Source: a virus. Taken from it: 32,126 nucleotides of DNA. Position 1 is the first letter of the stretch, and every line of letters starts with the position of its first letter. Below, one piece after another: positions 19,762 through 27,415 of this stretch. The stretch is taken from positions 1 through 32,126 of the IMG/VR virus record IMGVR_UViG_3300008050_000172, one strand, 5' to 3'. Made by a program: the position numbers and the translations under genes. The notes under the pieces were generated by a model that saw only the letters and a list, made by a program, of their open reading frames with translations, was not told where the DNA came from and did no database searches.

Positions 19762-21381
19762 GCTGACGATCCAAAGGGAAGCAGGAACATCGTTCGGTTT
19801 GAGCCGAATGAGCGGGTTGACTTGCCCGATATGAAGTCGATGCAGGACAACGGGCGCTCAGAGAGCCGGATGCTGCTGCACAACTTCGTGTTTGGATTCG
19901 GGCCGACGATGGGCTTTCCGCAGCCTGCTGGCGCATCCCCTACGGAGTGGAGGACGATTTCGGAAGGCTGCACGAACCCAGGCATCCCCATGCTGGCTGC
20001 TGGGCTCCCCGCATCCACGACCAACCACTGGCGGGGAGGGCTGAACTCCTACTTCCATGTGAGCACAGCAGGCGCACCCGTGATTACCGTGAAGCGCAAC
20101 GCGCAAGAGGACGTTGGGGCACTCGGCGGCGGCGCTACGGCGACTGGCACCGCTGGGGTTGAACTGGACAGCGGTGAAATTGAGCAGGGCAGCGCAATCG
20201 GCTGCGAGGGCGACGACAGCCAGTCACAGGATATGACTGGAAAGCCAGCGGGTGACTACGGCATCTGGATCAAGACGACCTTTGACGCGGGGCAGGCGGG
20301 CACCCGGTTGTTTTGGAACGCCAATACCAGCGAAGAAGACACGCAGTCGATGGACACTCGGAAAGTCCCTGGCTGGAACATGGAGATCCAGACAGTCGCG
20401 GGCGGTGCGCCGTCAGACGGCTCGATTATGATCTACGTCTTTGAGTGGGACGGGGCTGCGATCAGCAACCCGAGCTACTGGCAGAACTTGATCTTTGAAG
20501 GGATCTACGGAAACACGGACCCCTACCCGTGGGGCTCTAGCTGGGGGCAGGATTCTTCGGTGGGCTCAGACGGGGCGGGCTATCGCTCCAACCACCGACA
20601 GAATAACGGGGTGAAGTGCTGGCAGGAGTGGTCTGCCGCACTTAGGAGCCAGCTACGCGATATCATCGGTGACGCCGAGGGCACGGGCTACTGGGGGTGG
20701 TGGACCCAGATCCCAGAGGCGGCTGGCACGGGCGGTGCACTGGCTGGTACTCGCGTCGATCTGACGGTTTGTCGCGACCACATTGACGACAATGTGAATC
20801 CACATGGCGCGAATACGACAATCGCCAACCTGATCTGTGACGCCATAACGACGCACACCACCGATACGGTCGATGTGCTCTTTAGCGGAGGTGCTGGAGC
20901 CCGCATTGTGGACCTGACCCAGGACGGCACAATTGTCTACGACACCAGCACCAATTCGACGCCAAAGATCAAGACAGGTCAAGTCCAGTTTATGCCGGGG
21001 CTCGGCAGTCTCACTCAAAGCCTAAACGACTGCAAGAGCCAGGATCTTTCCACGACGATCTTTGCGGCAGGGCGGTACAACGAAATGAACAACGGCACCC
21101 CGTCTATTGTTGGCGACCGATTCAATTTAGGTGCCGTCACTCGCCACTCTACGGGAGCCTACACGGTTGTATTTAAGCAGGCGCACCCGACAGGTGACTA
21201 TTGGCCTTCCGTGCAAGTGCTCAGTGGCGGTCTAGGCTACGTCGCCGTCATTGAGAGTGCGTCAATGGGGACTGGTGGCTTTGGCTTCTTGACCTTCGAC
21301 GCCATTACCGGAGCACAGAGCGACCCAGGAACAGGAGTCAACTCAGGGGTTGTGATTCAGGTCTTGTACGGGAGGTCTTGA
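19759..21381 (+). CDS. Tail fibre protein
   Basis: This 540-residue protein begins with a region typical of fibre bases (VRFEPNERVDLPDMKSMQDN), which probably attaches to the baseplate. The middle is Trp- and Gly-rich and beta-structured (WGSSWGQDSSVGSDGAGYRS). The C-terminal ~110 residues form a compact domain (FAAGRYNEMNNG, VTRHSTGAYTVVFKQAHPTG, ending VVIQVLYGRS) like C-terminal tip domains of phage fibres. It is last in the structural block and directly precedes the lysis-type genes. Receptor recognition is inferred. The stop is at 21379-21381, and a CGACAAT motif in - orientation begins in the last base of the stop codon. Confidence 0.7.
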   Translation: MADDPKGSRNIVRFEPNERVDLPDMKSMQDNGRSESRMLLHNFVFGFGPTMGFPQPAGASPTEWRTISEGCTNPGIPMLAAGLPASTTNHWRGGLNSYFHVSTAGAPVITVKRNAQEDVGALGGGATATGTAGVELDSGEIEQGSAIGCEGDDSQSQDMTGKPAGDYGIWIKTTFDAGQAGTRLFWNANTSEEDTQSMDTRKVPGWNMEIQTVAGGAPSDGSIMIYVFEWDGAAISNPSYWQNLIFEGIYGNTDPYPWGSSWGQDSSVGSDGAGYRSNHRQNNGVKCWQEWSAALRSQLRDIIGDAEGTGYWGWWTQIPEAAGTGGALAGTRVDLTVCRDHIDDNVNPHGANTTIANLICDAITTHTTDTVDVLFSGGAGARIVDLTQDGTIVYDTSTNSTPKIKTGQVQFMPGLGSLTQSLNDCKSQDLSTTIFAAGRYNEMNNGTPSIVGDRFNLGAVTRHSTGAYTVVFKQAHPTGDYWPSVQVLSGGLGYVAVIESASMGTGGFGFLTFDAITGAQSDPGTGVNSGVVIQVLYGRS

Positions 21382-21441
21382 TTGTCGCCCCAGCGGCAAC
21401 CGTGCTATGACCGCCTTCGACTCAATTAGGAGGAACTGAAT

Positions 21442-21690
21442 ATGGCACGATCATCTACTCGCCTGAAGCTGATGCTGGCTGGCATCATGGTCGCCGTCCT
21501 CAAGGAGGTTTTGGCTTCCAACGGGATCGAGCTTCCGAGCGACACCTACCTCTCGATCCAGGCGCTTGTCCTGGGACTGATGGGGCTCGACACGGTGCGA
21601 CCGCTCGGACGCGGCTACGCTAACCACGCCGACCACGCCCCCGAAGCTGCTGCTGACGAAGCTGCTGCCGACGAAGGCGCAGCCGAATGA
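21442..21690 (+). CDS. Small membrane protein, holin candidate
   Basis: This 82-residue protein has a strong ribosome-binding site (AGGAGG, 8 bases before the ATG). It has a basic N-terminus (RSSTRLK), a hydrophobic segment at about residues 10-24 (LMLAGIMVAVLKEVL) and a second near residues 38-50 (LSIQALVLGLMGL), and an Ala/Glu/Asp-rich C-terminal tail. Two short hydrophobic segments and position after the fibre gene suit a class II holin, but other small phage membrane proteins look similar. No endolysin gene is visible beside it. Confidence 0.5.
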   Translation: MARSSTRLKLMLAGIMVAVLKEVLASNGIELPSDTYLSIQALVLGLMGLDTVRPLGRGYANHADHAPEAAADEAAADEGAAE

Positions 21691-21869
21691 CTGCCCGCGC
21701 TAACCAGACCGTCTTGAGTGCGGTGTTTCTGATGGCGCTGGCGATGGCTGCGCTTGCCGCCTGTGGAAGCTGCGGCACCGACGAAGAGGCAGAGTCACCG
21801 ATTGTCGCCGACGACGACGACAGCGCCGGGGACGACGACGATTCGGCAGAGGCTCCCGCCAATCCCTGA
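21687..21869 (+). CDS. Small lipoprotein with lipobox and DDDDSA repeats
   Basis: The 60-residue product overlaps the previous gene by 4 bases. Residues 1-26 form a signal peptide (basic start TAR, hydrophobic core VLSAVFLMALAMAALA) ending in a lipobox, LAAC, so lipidation at Cys26 is predicted. The mature part is short and very acidic, with two DDDDSA units (ADDDDSAGDDDDSAEA). Location beside a holin-like gene suggests an outer-membrane spanin-like (Rz1-type) role, but Rz1 proteins are usually Pro-rich and this one is not. DDDDSA tracts are known to me from bacterial surface lipoproteins, so a host-derived or host-adapted exported protein is also possible. Confidence 0.6.
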   Translation: MTARANQTVLSAVFLMALAMAALAACGSCGTDEEAESPIVADDDDSAGDDDDSAEAPANP

Positions 21870-21931
21870 TTGGTTGACGACAATCGGACTTTTCTAGCCG
21901 CATCTGCATAGGCATCCCAGGAGGTGCCAGT

Positions 21932-22291
21932 GTGGATGCAGTTGGTTTGATACGTCGAGCGGTAGGAACTGACGACGGGTTCGTCGTTCGGGACGCGAGA
22001 AAACGTCGATTCGGGGTGGTATTTCTCGATCACATCGACACTGACGATTTCCGCAAGCTGACTGCTCGGACGCGGCTCGTCTACTTCGCCCTGCTGCCGT
22101 TCGTGGGCTCTGAGAGCCAGCAGGCATGGCCGAAGGTCCACAAGCTCGCGGGGATCGTAGGCTGCACATCACGCACGGTCTACAGGGCGCTAGCGGCCCT
22201 GGAAGACGCGGGCTACCTCCAGATCGGCAAGCTGGAGTTCAACAAAGCGCGGCGCGTGAATCTCTACACGCTGCTGGAGCCGCCAGCATGA
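21932..22291 (+). CDS. Winged-helix DNA-binding protein, replication/regulation type
   Basis: GTG 21932 follows AGGAGGT by 6 bases. The 119-residue protein has a winged-helix pattern: LTARTRLVYFALLPFVG (helix 1), then WPKVHKLAGIVGCTSRTVYR and ALAALEDAGYLQIGKL, the classical helix-turn-helix plus following wing of phage replication initiators and regulators that bind DNA as an 'E/Q-to-W' style organiser. It stands first in the replication block and overlaps the helicase gene by 4 bases. It could be a replisome organiser or a transcription factor; no target can be read here. Confidence 0.65.
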   Translation: MDAVGLIRRAVGTDDGFVVRDARKRRFGVVFLDHIDTDDFRKLTARTRLVYFALLPFVGSESQQAWPKVHKLAGIVGCTSRTVYRALAALEDAGYLQIGKLEFNKARRVNLYTLLEPPA

Positions 22292-23874
22292 CGGTACGGA
22301 TTGTCGTCAACAATGTGGTGTCGAAGCTGGAAGCCGACACCGCGACTCTCCGCACAGTGCGTCACCACGTTGCCTATCGCGAGCGGCAGATGCCGCCCAT
22401 CGAAGCCCAGAAGATCATCAAGGGTTTCTTCTCGGTCCATCGGAGGTACGGGGGCGCTGGGGATCTGGCTCGGCTGTTCGCGGACGGCGCGACCTGTACG
22501 CGGCTGGAAGATCTGGGGGTCACACAGGAGAGCCTGACCCGAGCCCAGTTTGAGAGCACGGTGCGACAGCGTGGGGTGTGGGACGGATGGGTTCGCCTTG
22601 TGGAAAGCGACGGGACGTTCCTGACGGGGCTGCTGGCCCATGTGGAGCGTGCTCTCGCCCTGCGAGCGGGTATCGACCGAAGCCAGATCGAGTGGGACGA
22701 CCAACGGGGGATGCCGCCCGCACGCCAGGAGTGCTGGGGTGATATCGACCTGTACGGCTATCAGAGCGCGGCTGTGGCTGCATTTCTGCGGGGAGGGCGC
22801 GGCGTGATTGATCTGCCGCCGAGGAGTGGGAAGACGCGAATCGCGGTTGCTGTGGCGGCAACGCTCGGCGTCCCGGCGCTCTACATCGCTCCCACCGTGG
22901 GGATCGTGGATCAGACCGTGCGGGTGTTTCAGGATCTCCTGCCAAACAAGACGACAATCGGGCTACACAGCGGATTGTCGTCTTCCGCGAAGAACCTGAG
23001 AGCGATCAACGCGGCGCACGTTGTTGTGACGACGCCGAAGACGGCGGCGAAAGTGCCGAACGTCCATAATCGGCTGCTGCTGATCATTGACGAGTTCCAC
23101 CATGCTGCTGCGAAGACATGGCAGGCGGCGAGCGCCGCTGCTGGCAACGCCTACTGGCGGCTGGGCCTGACAGGCACCCACTACCGGGCTGACGGGCGTG
23201 GGATGCTCATGGCGGGCGTGCTCGGGCGGTGCCTCTACAAGAGGACTGTGGGCGACATGGTGGCGCTGGGGAGACTTGTGCCTGCTCGGATCGCTATGCT
23301 GCGGATTCGCGGTGCCGTTGCCGCCACGGGCTATGACATTTATCGACAGGGCGTTGTGGAGAATGTGGAGCGCAATCGCGTGCTATCCGACGCGGCAAAC
23401 CTCCTTGTGGCGAGGGGTCGCCGTGTCCTCGTGCTGACTAAGGAGATCGAGCACGCCCACGGATTGTCGTCTTTGATCGAGGGCTCAGTTGCGGTGGACG
23501 GGCGGGACAACGAGCGGGTGGACAAGATGCTCGCTGCTTTGGCAGACGGACGGGTGCAAGCGGTGGTCGGAACTTCGGTGATCGGCGAGGGACGCGACGT
23601 ACCCGCCGCTGACGCCCTTGTGTACGCCAGCGGGGGGCAGAGCAAGGTCAAGGTGGTGCAGGACTACTTTCGGGCTCTGACAGCCTCAGACGGCAAGACG
23701 AGCGCCGTAGTAGTGGACGCCGCCGACACTCAGCACTCGACGCTGCTGGATCATGCCGCCAGACGACTCCAGCACTATCGCGGCGAGAAGGCGTTCGACG
23801 CCGAGGTCATGGAGGCCGGAAAGTTTCACAGTTGGCTTGACGACAATCGGACGTTTGAGGCTGACGACGCATAG
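22288..23874 (+). CDS. SF2 DNA helicase (UvsW-like)
   Basis: I start at ATG 22288, overlapping the previous stop by 4 bases; an upstream frame extension lacks support. The 528-residue protein carries SF2 helicase motifs: motif I PPRSGKT (177-183), motif Ia YIAPTVGIVDQT, motif II DEFH (268-271), motif III LGLTGT, and a motif V region VVGTSVIGEGRDVPAADALV. Motif VI, normally QxxGRxxR, appears as QDYFRALT: the Gln and the central Arg are kept, but the Gly and the final Arg are missing. UvsW-type enzymes unwind recombination and replication intermediates. Neighbouring DnaB-like and primase genes fit a replication/recombination role. Confidence 0.8.
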   Translation: MTVRIVVNNVVSKLEADTATLRTVRHHVAYRERQMPPIEAQKIIKGFFSVHRRYGGAGDLARLFADGATCTRLEDLGVTQESLTRAQFESTVRQRGVWDGWVRLVESDGTFLTGLLAHVERALALRAGIDRSQIEWDDQRGMPPARQECWGDIDLYGYQSAAVAAFLRGGRGVIDLPPRSGKTRIAVAVAATLGVPALYIAPTVGIVDQTVRVFQDLLPNKTTIGLHSGLSSSAKNLRAINAAHVVVTTPKTAAKVPNVHNRLLLIIDEFHHAAAKTWQAASAAAGNAYWRLGLTGTHYRADGRGMLMAGVLGRCLYKRTVGDMVALGRLVPARIAMLRIRGAVAATGYDIYRQGVVENVERNRVLSDAANLLVARGRRVLVLTKEIEHAHGLSSLIEGSVAVDGRDNERVDKMLAALADGRVQAVVGTSVIGEGRDVPAADALVYASGGQSKVKVVQDYFRALTASDGKTSAVVVDAADTQHSTLLDHAARRLQHYRGEKAFDAEVMEAGKFHSWLDDNRTFEADDA

Positions 23875-23910
23875 GCGTAGTAGACCAACCAACCCACTAG
23901 GAGGCGCGAC

Positions 23911-24393
23911 ATGCAGCCCAAAGCCTGGACCCGGCGTGTGAACGCCGAAACGATGGAGTTCCTGACCAAAGACCTACCGCTGGACGACGCGGAGGGCACG
24001 ACGGCTGAGTTGTTGACTCGCCTCTACGAAGTGGGCTGGCGAGGCCCCCAGGTTGCGCCAGCGATTGATCCACGAGGGACGAAGGTGCTGTGGCCTGCCG
24101 AGGACTCCGAAGGCATCCCGGTCCTGACTTCCGAGGGGCTGGCTCAGTGGTGGGAGGAGCGCGGTCACGAGTGGGTGCTCTTGCGTGCGGGTACTCTGGC
24201 GAGGGCGATGGCTGGCCCGCTGGCCCCCCTCCTTCAAGAAGTGCTCGCGGCCTATGAGGAGCAGTGCGAAGCCACGGGCGTCATTCCAATGCCGCCGTGG
24301 GCTGACTGGCGTGTGTTCGTGGGCGGCGAAAAGCCTGTGATCGACGCCAAACTCTTGCACGACAATCTCTCAAAGGGCGGGCAGGAGGGGTGA
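23911..24393 (+). CDS. Hypothetical protein in the replication block
   Basis: Not recognised. The ATG is preceded by GGAGG with a 4-base gap (AGGAGGCGACATG). The 160-residue product is Trp-rich with helical stretches (TTAELLTRLYEVGWRGPQVA; EGLAQWWEERGHEWVLLRAG; PLAPLLQEVLAAYEEQCEAT). No enzymatic motif. It overlaps the next gene by 4 bases and lies between two helicases, suggesting a replication accessory such as a helicase loader or a recombination mediator, without direct evidence. Confidence 0.65.
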   Translation: MQPKAWTRRVNAETMEFLTKDLPLDDAEGTTAELLTRLYEVGWRGPQVAPAIDPRGTKVLWPAEDSEGIPVLTSEGLAQWWEERGHEWVLLRAGTLARAMAGPLAPLLQEVLAAYEEQCEATGVIPMPPWADWRVFVGGEKPVIDAKLLHDNLSKGGQEG

Positions 24394-24920
24394 AAGCGCA
24401 CGAGCTATTGACCCTCTACAACCGCTTGACACAGCGGCTCTGTGGGCGACCTGGGACATTCCCGCTCTCCCATTCCGCCAACATGCTGAAGGTGGCTGGA
24501 GCCTTCTTGACCTGGGCGAAGCGGAACGAGGTGGACGCGAGACACTGGATCATCGCTCGTCACGACGCGATCCGCTGGTGTCGGCGCATCCCGCTCAAGG
24601 ATCTGCATCAGGTTGGTGACGAGTTCCGAGACAAGTATGACGGTTGGATGGTCGGGCGCATGGCGTCGATGGATCAGGAGGTCAGCGACCGCAAGGCGGT
24701 GGTGGACGACACAGACCGGGTAGCCGAACTGACCATGCTCGGCGAGGCGTGTAAGGCGGCGTTCGCCGCCGAACCAGAGGTCTGTCTAGGCTCTGCGACA
24801 GCCCTGACGGGTGGCTGGCACCCAGACAGTGAATGGTGCCAGCAGTGCCGGGTGTCTTCGGATTGTCGCCGCCTGCTGCCGCCCCGAACGGAGTGGAGAC
24901 GGTGCGATGCGCGGCGCTGA
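24390..24920 (+). CDS. Hypothetical protein with C-terminal Cys cluster
   Basis: GTG start at 24390, overlapping the previous gene by 4 bases, after a GGAGGG. The 176-residue product is helical in its N-terminal part (LLTLYNRLTQRLCGR; WIIARHDAIRWCRRIPLKDL). Near the C-terminus Cys132 and EWCQQCRVSSDCRRLL (Cys150, Cys153, Cys159) form a C-x17-C-x2-C-x5-C arrangement that may bind a metal such as zinc or an Fe-S cluster. Two Trp residues flank it. The gene overlaps the DnaB-like start by 14 bases. Helicase accessory or loader roles are possible. Confidence 0.6.
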   Translation: MKAHELLTLYNRLTQRLCGRPGTFPLSHSANMLKVAGAFLTWAKRNEVDARHWIIARHDAIRWCRRIPLKDLHQVGDEFRDKYDGWMVGRMASMDQEVSDRKAVVDDTDRVAELTMLGEACKAAFAAEPEVCLGSATALTGGWHPDSEWCQQCRVSSDCRRLLPPRTEWRRCDARR

Positions 24921-26268
24921 CGAGTTCGGACCACAATTTCAGCGTCAGCTTGTTCGGACGATGCTTGACGATCCTGGGCTCAAGGCGCTCGTTCGACGTT
25001 TCGTGTCGGCAGACCAACTCGGTTGGACGGACCCGGCAAGCCTCTGGGGCTGGCAGGTCATTGGCGAAGACGACAATCCGTCCATGCTCAAGCTACAGAC
25101 CGAGCTTCGGCGACTAGGCGACGACGACCCGGCGAGGGTGGGGGCAGCGGAGATTGTCGAGGCGACAATCGACGTTCGCGACAATGAGTACGTTCGCGAG
25201 AGCATCGTTGAATGGGCGCGACGCCAGACGTTCATGCTCGGCTTTTCTGAGGCGCGGGATGCGTGGAACGGCGGCGACCACGAGACAGCCATGAGTCTGA
25301 TGATGGGTCGGATCGAGGAAATGAGCACGATCCGGTTCGGGACGGCAGATCGCGGGTGGTTTTTTGAAGAACTGGGCGACAGGCAGCATCGTCGCCAGAC
25401 CGCTGAACGAAGCGCGGTGTCGCACCCCATCGGCATCGACAAGATCGACAGAGCGATGGACGGTGGATTGTCGCCCGGTCAGCTTGAAGTCGTCATGGCG
25501 TACAGCGGCATCGGCAAGACTTTCTGGTGCGTCCAGCGGGGATTCACCACAGCGAGGCGACGGAAGCGGTGTCTGCACTTCGTACTGGAGGGCGGTCGAG
25601 GCAAGACCGAGGATCGCTACGAAGCTCGCTTCGCTGACAGCCTGTATCGCGAGGTGAAGACCGGGAATCTCGACACGAAGGTCATGGCGATCATGCAGCG
25701 CGAGTATCGGCTGTTGAAGCAGAATCTCGTAGTCCGAGGGTTCGGGGATCTCGATTCCTGGCGAGCCACCTATGACGATGTGCTCGCCGAGGTCAAGGAA
25801 CTGAGATCAGCGCATGGGTGGGTGCCTGACCTGATTGTCGTTGACTACGGCGACCTGCTGTGGGCCGGGGTCGATGGCGAGTCTGAGTACCAGAGACAGA
25901 AGATCGCGTTTCGGCAACTCAAGGCTCTGAGCGAGCGGATCGAGTTCCGAGGCCACACCGGATACGCAGTGTGCTCGCCAACGCAGGCGCAGCGCCCCGA
26001 CAAGGGCGCTGACCGCAGAGAGCATGTGCTTCGGCCCCGCGACGTAGCCGACTGCTATGAAAAGGTCAGGGTCAGCGATGTGATCATCAGCCTCAATCGG
26101 ACTGAGAAGGAGAAAGAGCACGCCCTAGCGAGGGTCTATCTCGGGAAGTATCGGGACGCCGAGGATGGCGTGTGTGTTCGTGTTCGCACGGCGTACACGA
26201 AGGGCGCTTTCTCAGATCTCTCGGTCAAGGAGGAACCACCGCCCCCGCCCCCAGAGGACGACTTTTGA
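24907..26268 (+). CDS. DnaB-like replicative helicase
   Basis: The ATG at 24907 has GGAGA about 8 bases upstream; a longer reading of this frame lies inside the previous gene and is not favoured. The 453-residue protein has a RecA-type core: Walker A AYSGIGKT (198-205), where the usual first Gly of GxxxxGKT is Ala, and Walker B DLIVVDYGD (308-316). A helix just before the core (HPIGIDKIDRAMDGGLSPGQ) is the usual DnaB 'G-hG-L-G' leader. YAVCSPTQAQ at about residue 350 resembles DnaB motif H3 (the Q sensor), and DVIISLNRTEKEKEH is close to the H4 region. It unwinds the phage fork with the downstream primase. The N-terminal domain is short, and the C-terminus ends in a proline run plus DDF. Confidence 0.8.
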   Translation: MRGADEFGPQFQRQLVRTMLDDPGLKALVRRFVSADQLGWTDPASLWGWQVIGEDDNPSMLKLQTELRRLGDDDPARVGAAEIVEATIDVRDNEYVRESIVEWARRQTFMLGFSEARDAWNGGDHETAMSLMMGRIEEMSTIRFGTADRGWFFEELGDRQHRRQTAERSAVSHPIGIDKIDRAMDGGLSPGQLEVVMAYSGIGKTFWCVQRGFTTARRRKRCLHFVLEGGRGKTEDRYEARFADSLYREVKTGNLDTKVMAIMQREYRLLKQNLVVRGFGDLDSWRATYDDVLAEVKELRSAHGWVPDLIVVDYGDLLWAGVDGESEYQRQKIAFRQLKALSERIEFRGHTGYAVCSPTQAQRPDKGADRREHVLRPRDVADCYEKVRVSDVIISLNRTEKEKEHALARVYLGKYRDAEDGVCVRVRTAYTKGAFSDLSVKEEPPPPPPEDDF

Positions 26269-26294
26269 GGCGACAATCCCCGGCAGAGCTTCGC

Positions 26295-27332
26295 ATGGAC
26301 TTCCCGGCGTGGGTCGCCGGGAACCTGACGGTCGAGGAGCAGGCAGGCTCGGAGTGGACCTGTGTCTGCCCCGCGTGCGGCAAGCCGAAGCTGGCAGTCA
26401 ACGTCCGTAAGCGAGCGTTTCAATGCTGGATCTGCAAACTGTCCGGTCGGAACGCTGCGATGCTGGTGTCAGTCACACTGGCGCTCGATCCCCAGGAGGC
26501 GGCGGCGTACCTGTCCACTGGCGTCCTGGCGTTGGCAAACGAGCGCATAGACCCACTGGCGAAGCCGAAGGCGAAGCGGGGCATCCTGCCGAAGGCTCCG
26601 CTCCCGCCAGGGACGCAACCGCTTCAGGGCTCGGCGCTTCGGTACGCTGAGAAGCGGGGCATTCCAGCAGAGCACGCCCAGCTTTTCGGATTGTCGTCTA
26701 TTGCCGGGGATGGGCGCGGAACAACCGCAGACCGGATTCTGACAGGGAGGCTGCTGATTCCTGCATTCGATCTTCGACGGCGACTTGTCTACTGGACGGC
26801 GAGGGCTACGGACGACCACAAGATCAAGACGGTAAACCTGCCACGCGACGACAGGCATGAGGCGTGGGGATTGTCGCCAACGGAGGGGTGTGCTACTCGC
26901 TCGGAAGTGCTGGTTGGCATCCATTCTGTTTCGCCGGGAAGCCGGGTGATTGTGGTCGAGGGTCCACTAGATGCTGTGGTGGGCGGTCCCGGTTTTGTCG
27001 CCACGCTCGGGGCGTCCCTTTCGGTGGAGCAGGCGTTTTTGTTGGCGTCCTCTGGGGCGTCTGAGGCTGTGATCCTGTATGACCCTGACGAGGCTGGTGC
27101 AAAGGGCGCAAAGGCGGCTCTGGCCCGATTGTCGTCCTTCATGCCGACGCGAGTGGCGCAGTGTCCCGCCGGGACGGACCCGGCGGATCTCGGAAGGGCT
27201 GCGGCGTTGAAAGCAGCCGATAGCGGTTCGGAAGTAGAGGCGATCCCCGCGCTCGGGATCGCTCGACCACAACGGCGAGGGCGGCTGCGATCCACACCCC
27301 AGAGGCTAAAAGGGCTAAAAGGACTAAATTGA
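26295..27332 (+). CDS. DNA primase with zinc finger and TOPRIM domain
   Basis: A 345-residue protein. The N-terminal zinc finger has C-x2-C at residues 25-28 (CPAC) and C-x2-C at 44-47 (CWIC), 15 residues apart, like T7 and DnaG-type primases. The TOPRIM domain follows: SRVIVVEGPLDAV at about 215-230 with the catalytic Glu, and ILYDPDEAGAKGA at about 259-271 with the Asp pair. It reads a template to make RNA primers and would act with the DnaB-like helicase. I start at ATG 26295; an alternative TTG at 26265, 10 codons upstream, has a better ribosome-binding site (AGAGGA), so the start is uncertain. The stop overlaps the left arm of the terminator-like pair. Confidence 0.8.
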   Translation: MDFPAWVAGNLTVEEQAGSEWTCVCPACGKPKLAVNVRKRAFQCWICKLSGRNAAMLVSVTLALDPQEAAAYLSTGVLALANERIDPLAKPKAKRGILPKAPLPPGTQPLQGSALRYAEKRGIPAEHAQLFGLSSIAGDGRGTTADRILTGRLLIPAFDLRRRLVYWTARATDDHKIKTVNLPRDDRHEAWGLSPTEGCATRSEVLVGIHSVSPGSRVIVVEGPLDAVVGGPGFVATLGASLSVEQAFLLASSGASEAVILYDPDEAGAKGAKAALARLSSFMPTRVAQCPAGTDPADLGRAAALKAADSGSEVEAIPALGIARPQRRGRLRSTPQRLKGLKGLN

Positions 27333-27395
27333 CGACAATTGACGCCTAACTGGATTGTCGTTTTCTTTACCTAATTGAGCGGGAATGGTCCGTTC
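27329..27395 (+). promoter_or_regulatory. Intergenic element, copy 1
   Basis: This block is nearly repeated at 29476-29541. It comprises TTGACGACAAT, a 13-14 base spacer containing GACGCCTA, ATTGTCGTTTTCTTT, TAATTGAGC and a GGTCCG-containing end. The terminator-like pair occupies the first half. The shared second half (TAATTGAGC plus GGGA and GGTCCG) is not explained by a terminator and may be a promoter or operator for the next gene. No clear -35/-10 pair of sigma-70 type is seen. Confidence 0.5.
27332..27368 (+). terminator. Terminator-like inverted pair of CGACAAT motifs
   Basis: Arms ACGACAAT (27332-27339) and ATTGTCGT (27354-27361) are perfectly complementary with a 14-base loop, followed by TTTT-C-TTT (27361-27368). 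This has the shape of an intrinsic terminator right at the primase stop. The stem is only 8 bp and AT-biased, so termination strength may be modest. Confidence 0.55.
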
Positions 27396-27415
27396 ACCTT
27401 CGCATGGAGGCAGAA

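Noticed and set aside
21859-21873. CCAATC-CCT-GATTGG inverted repeat after the lipoprotein gene
   Set aside because: Six-base arms with a 3-base loop over the stop codon and no T-tract; too weak to call a terminator.
22126-22287. N-terminal extension of the SF2 helicase frame
   Set aside because: It lies inside the winged-helix gene; ATG 22288 gives the typical 4-base overlap.
24811-24906. N-terminal extension of the DnaB-like frame
   Set aside because: It overlaps the Cys-cluster gene; ATG 24907 has a ribosome-binding site 8 bases upstream.
26172-26294. N-terminal extension of the primase frame
   Set aside because: It overlaps the 3' end of the helicase gene, and the zinc finger begins close to ATG 26295.
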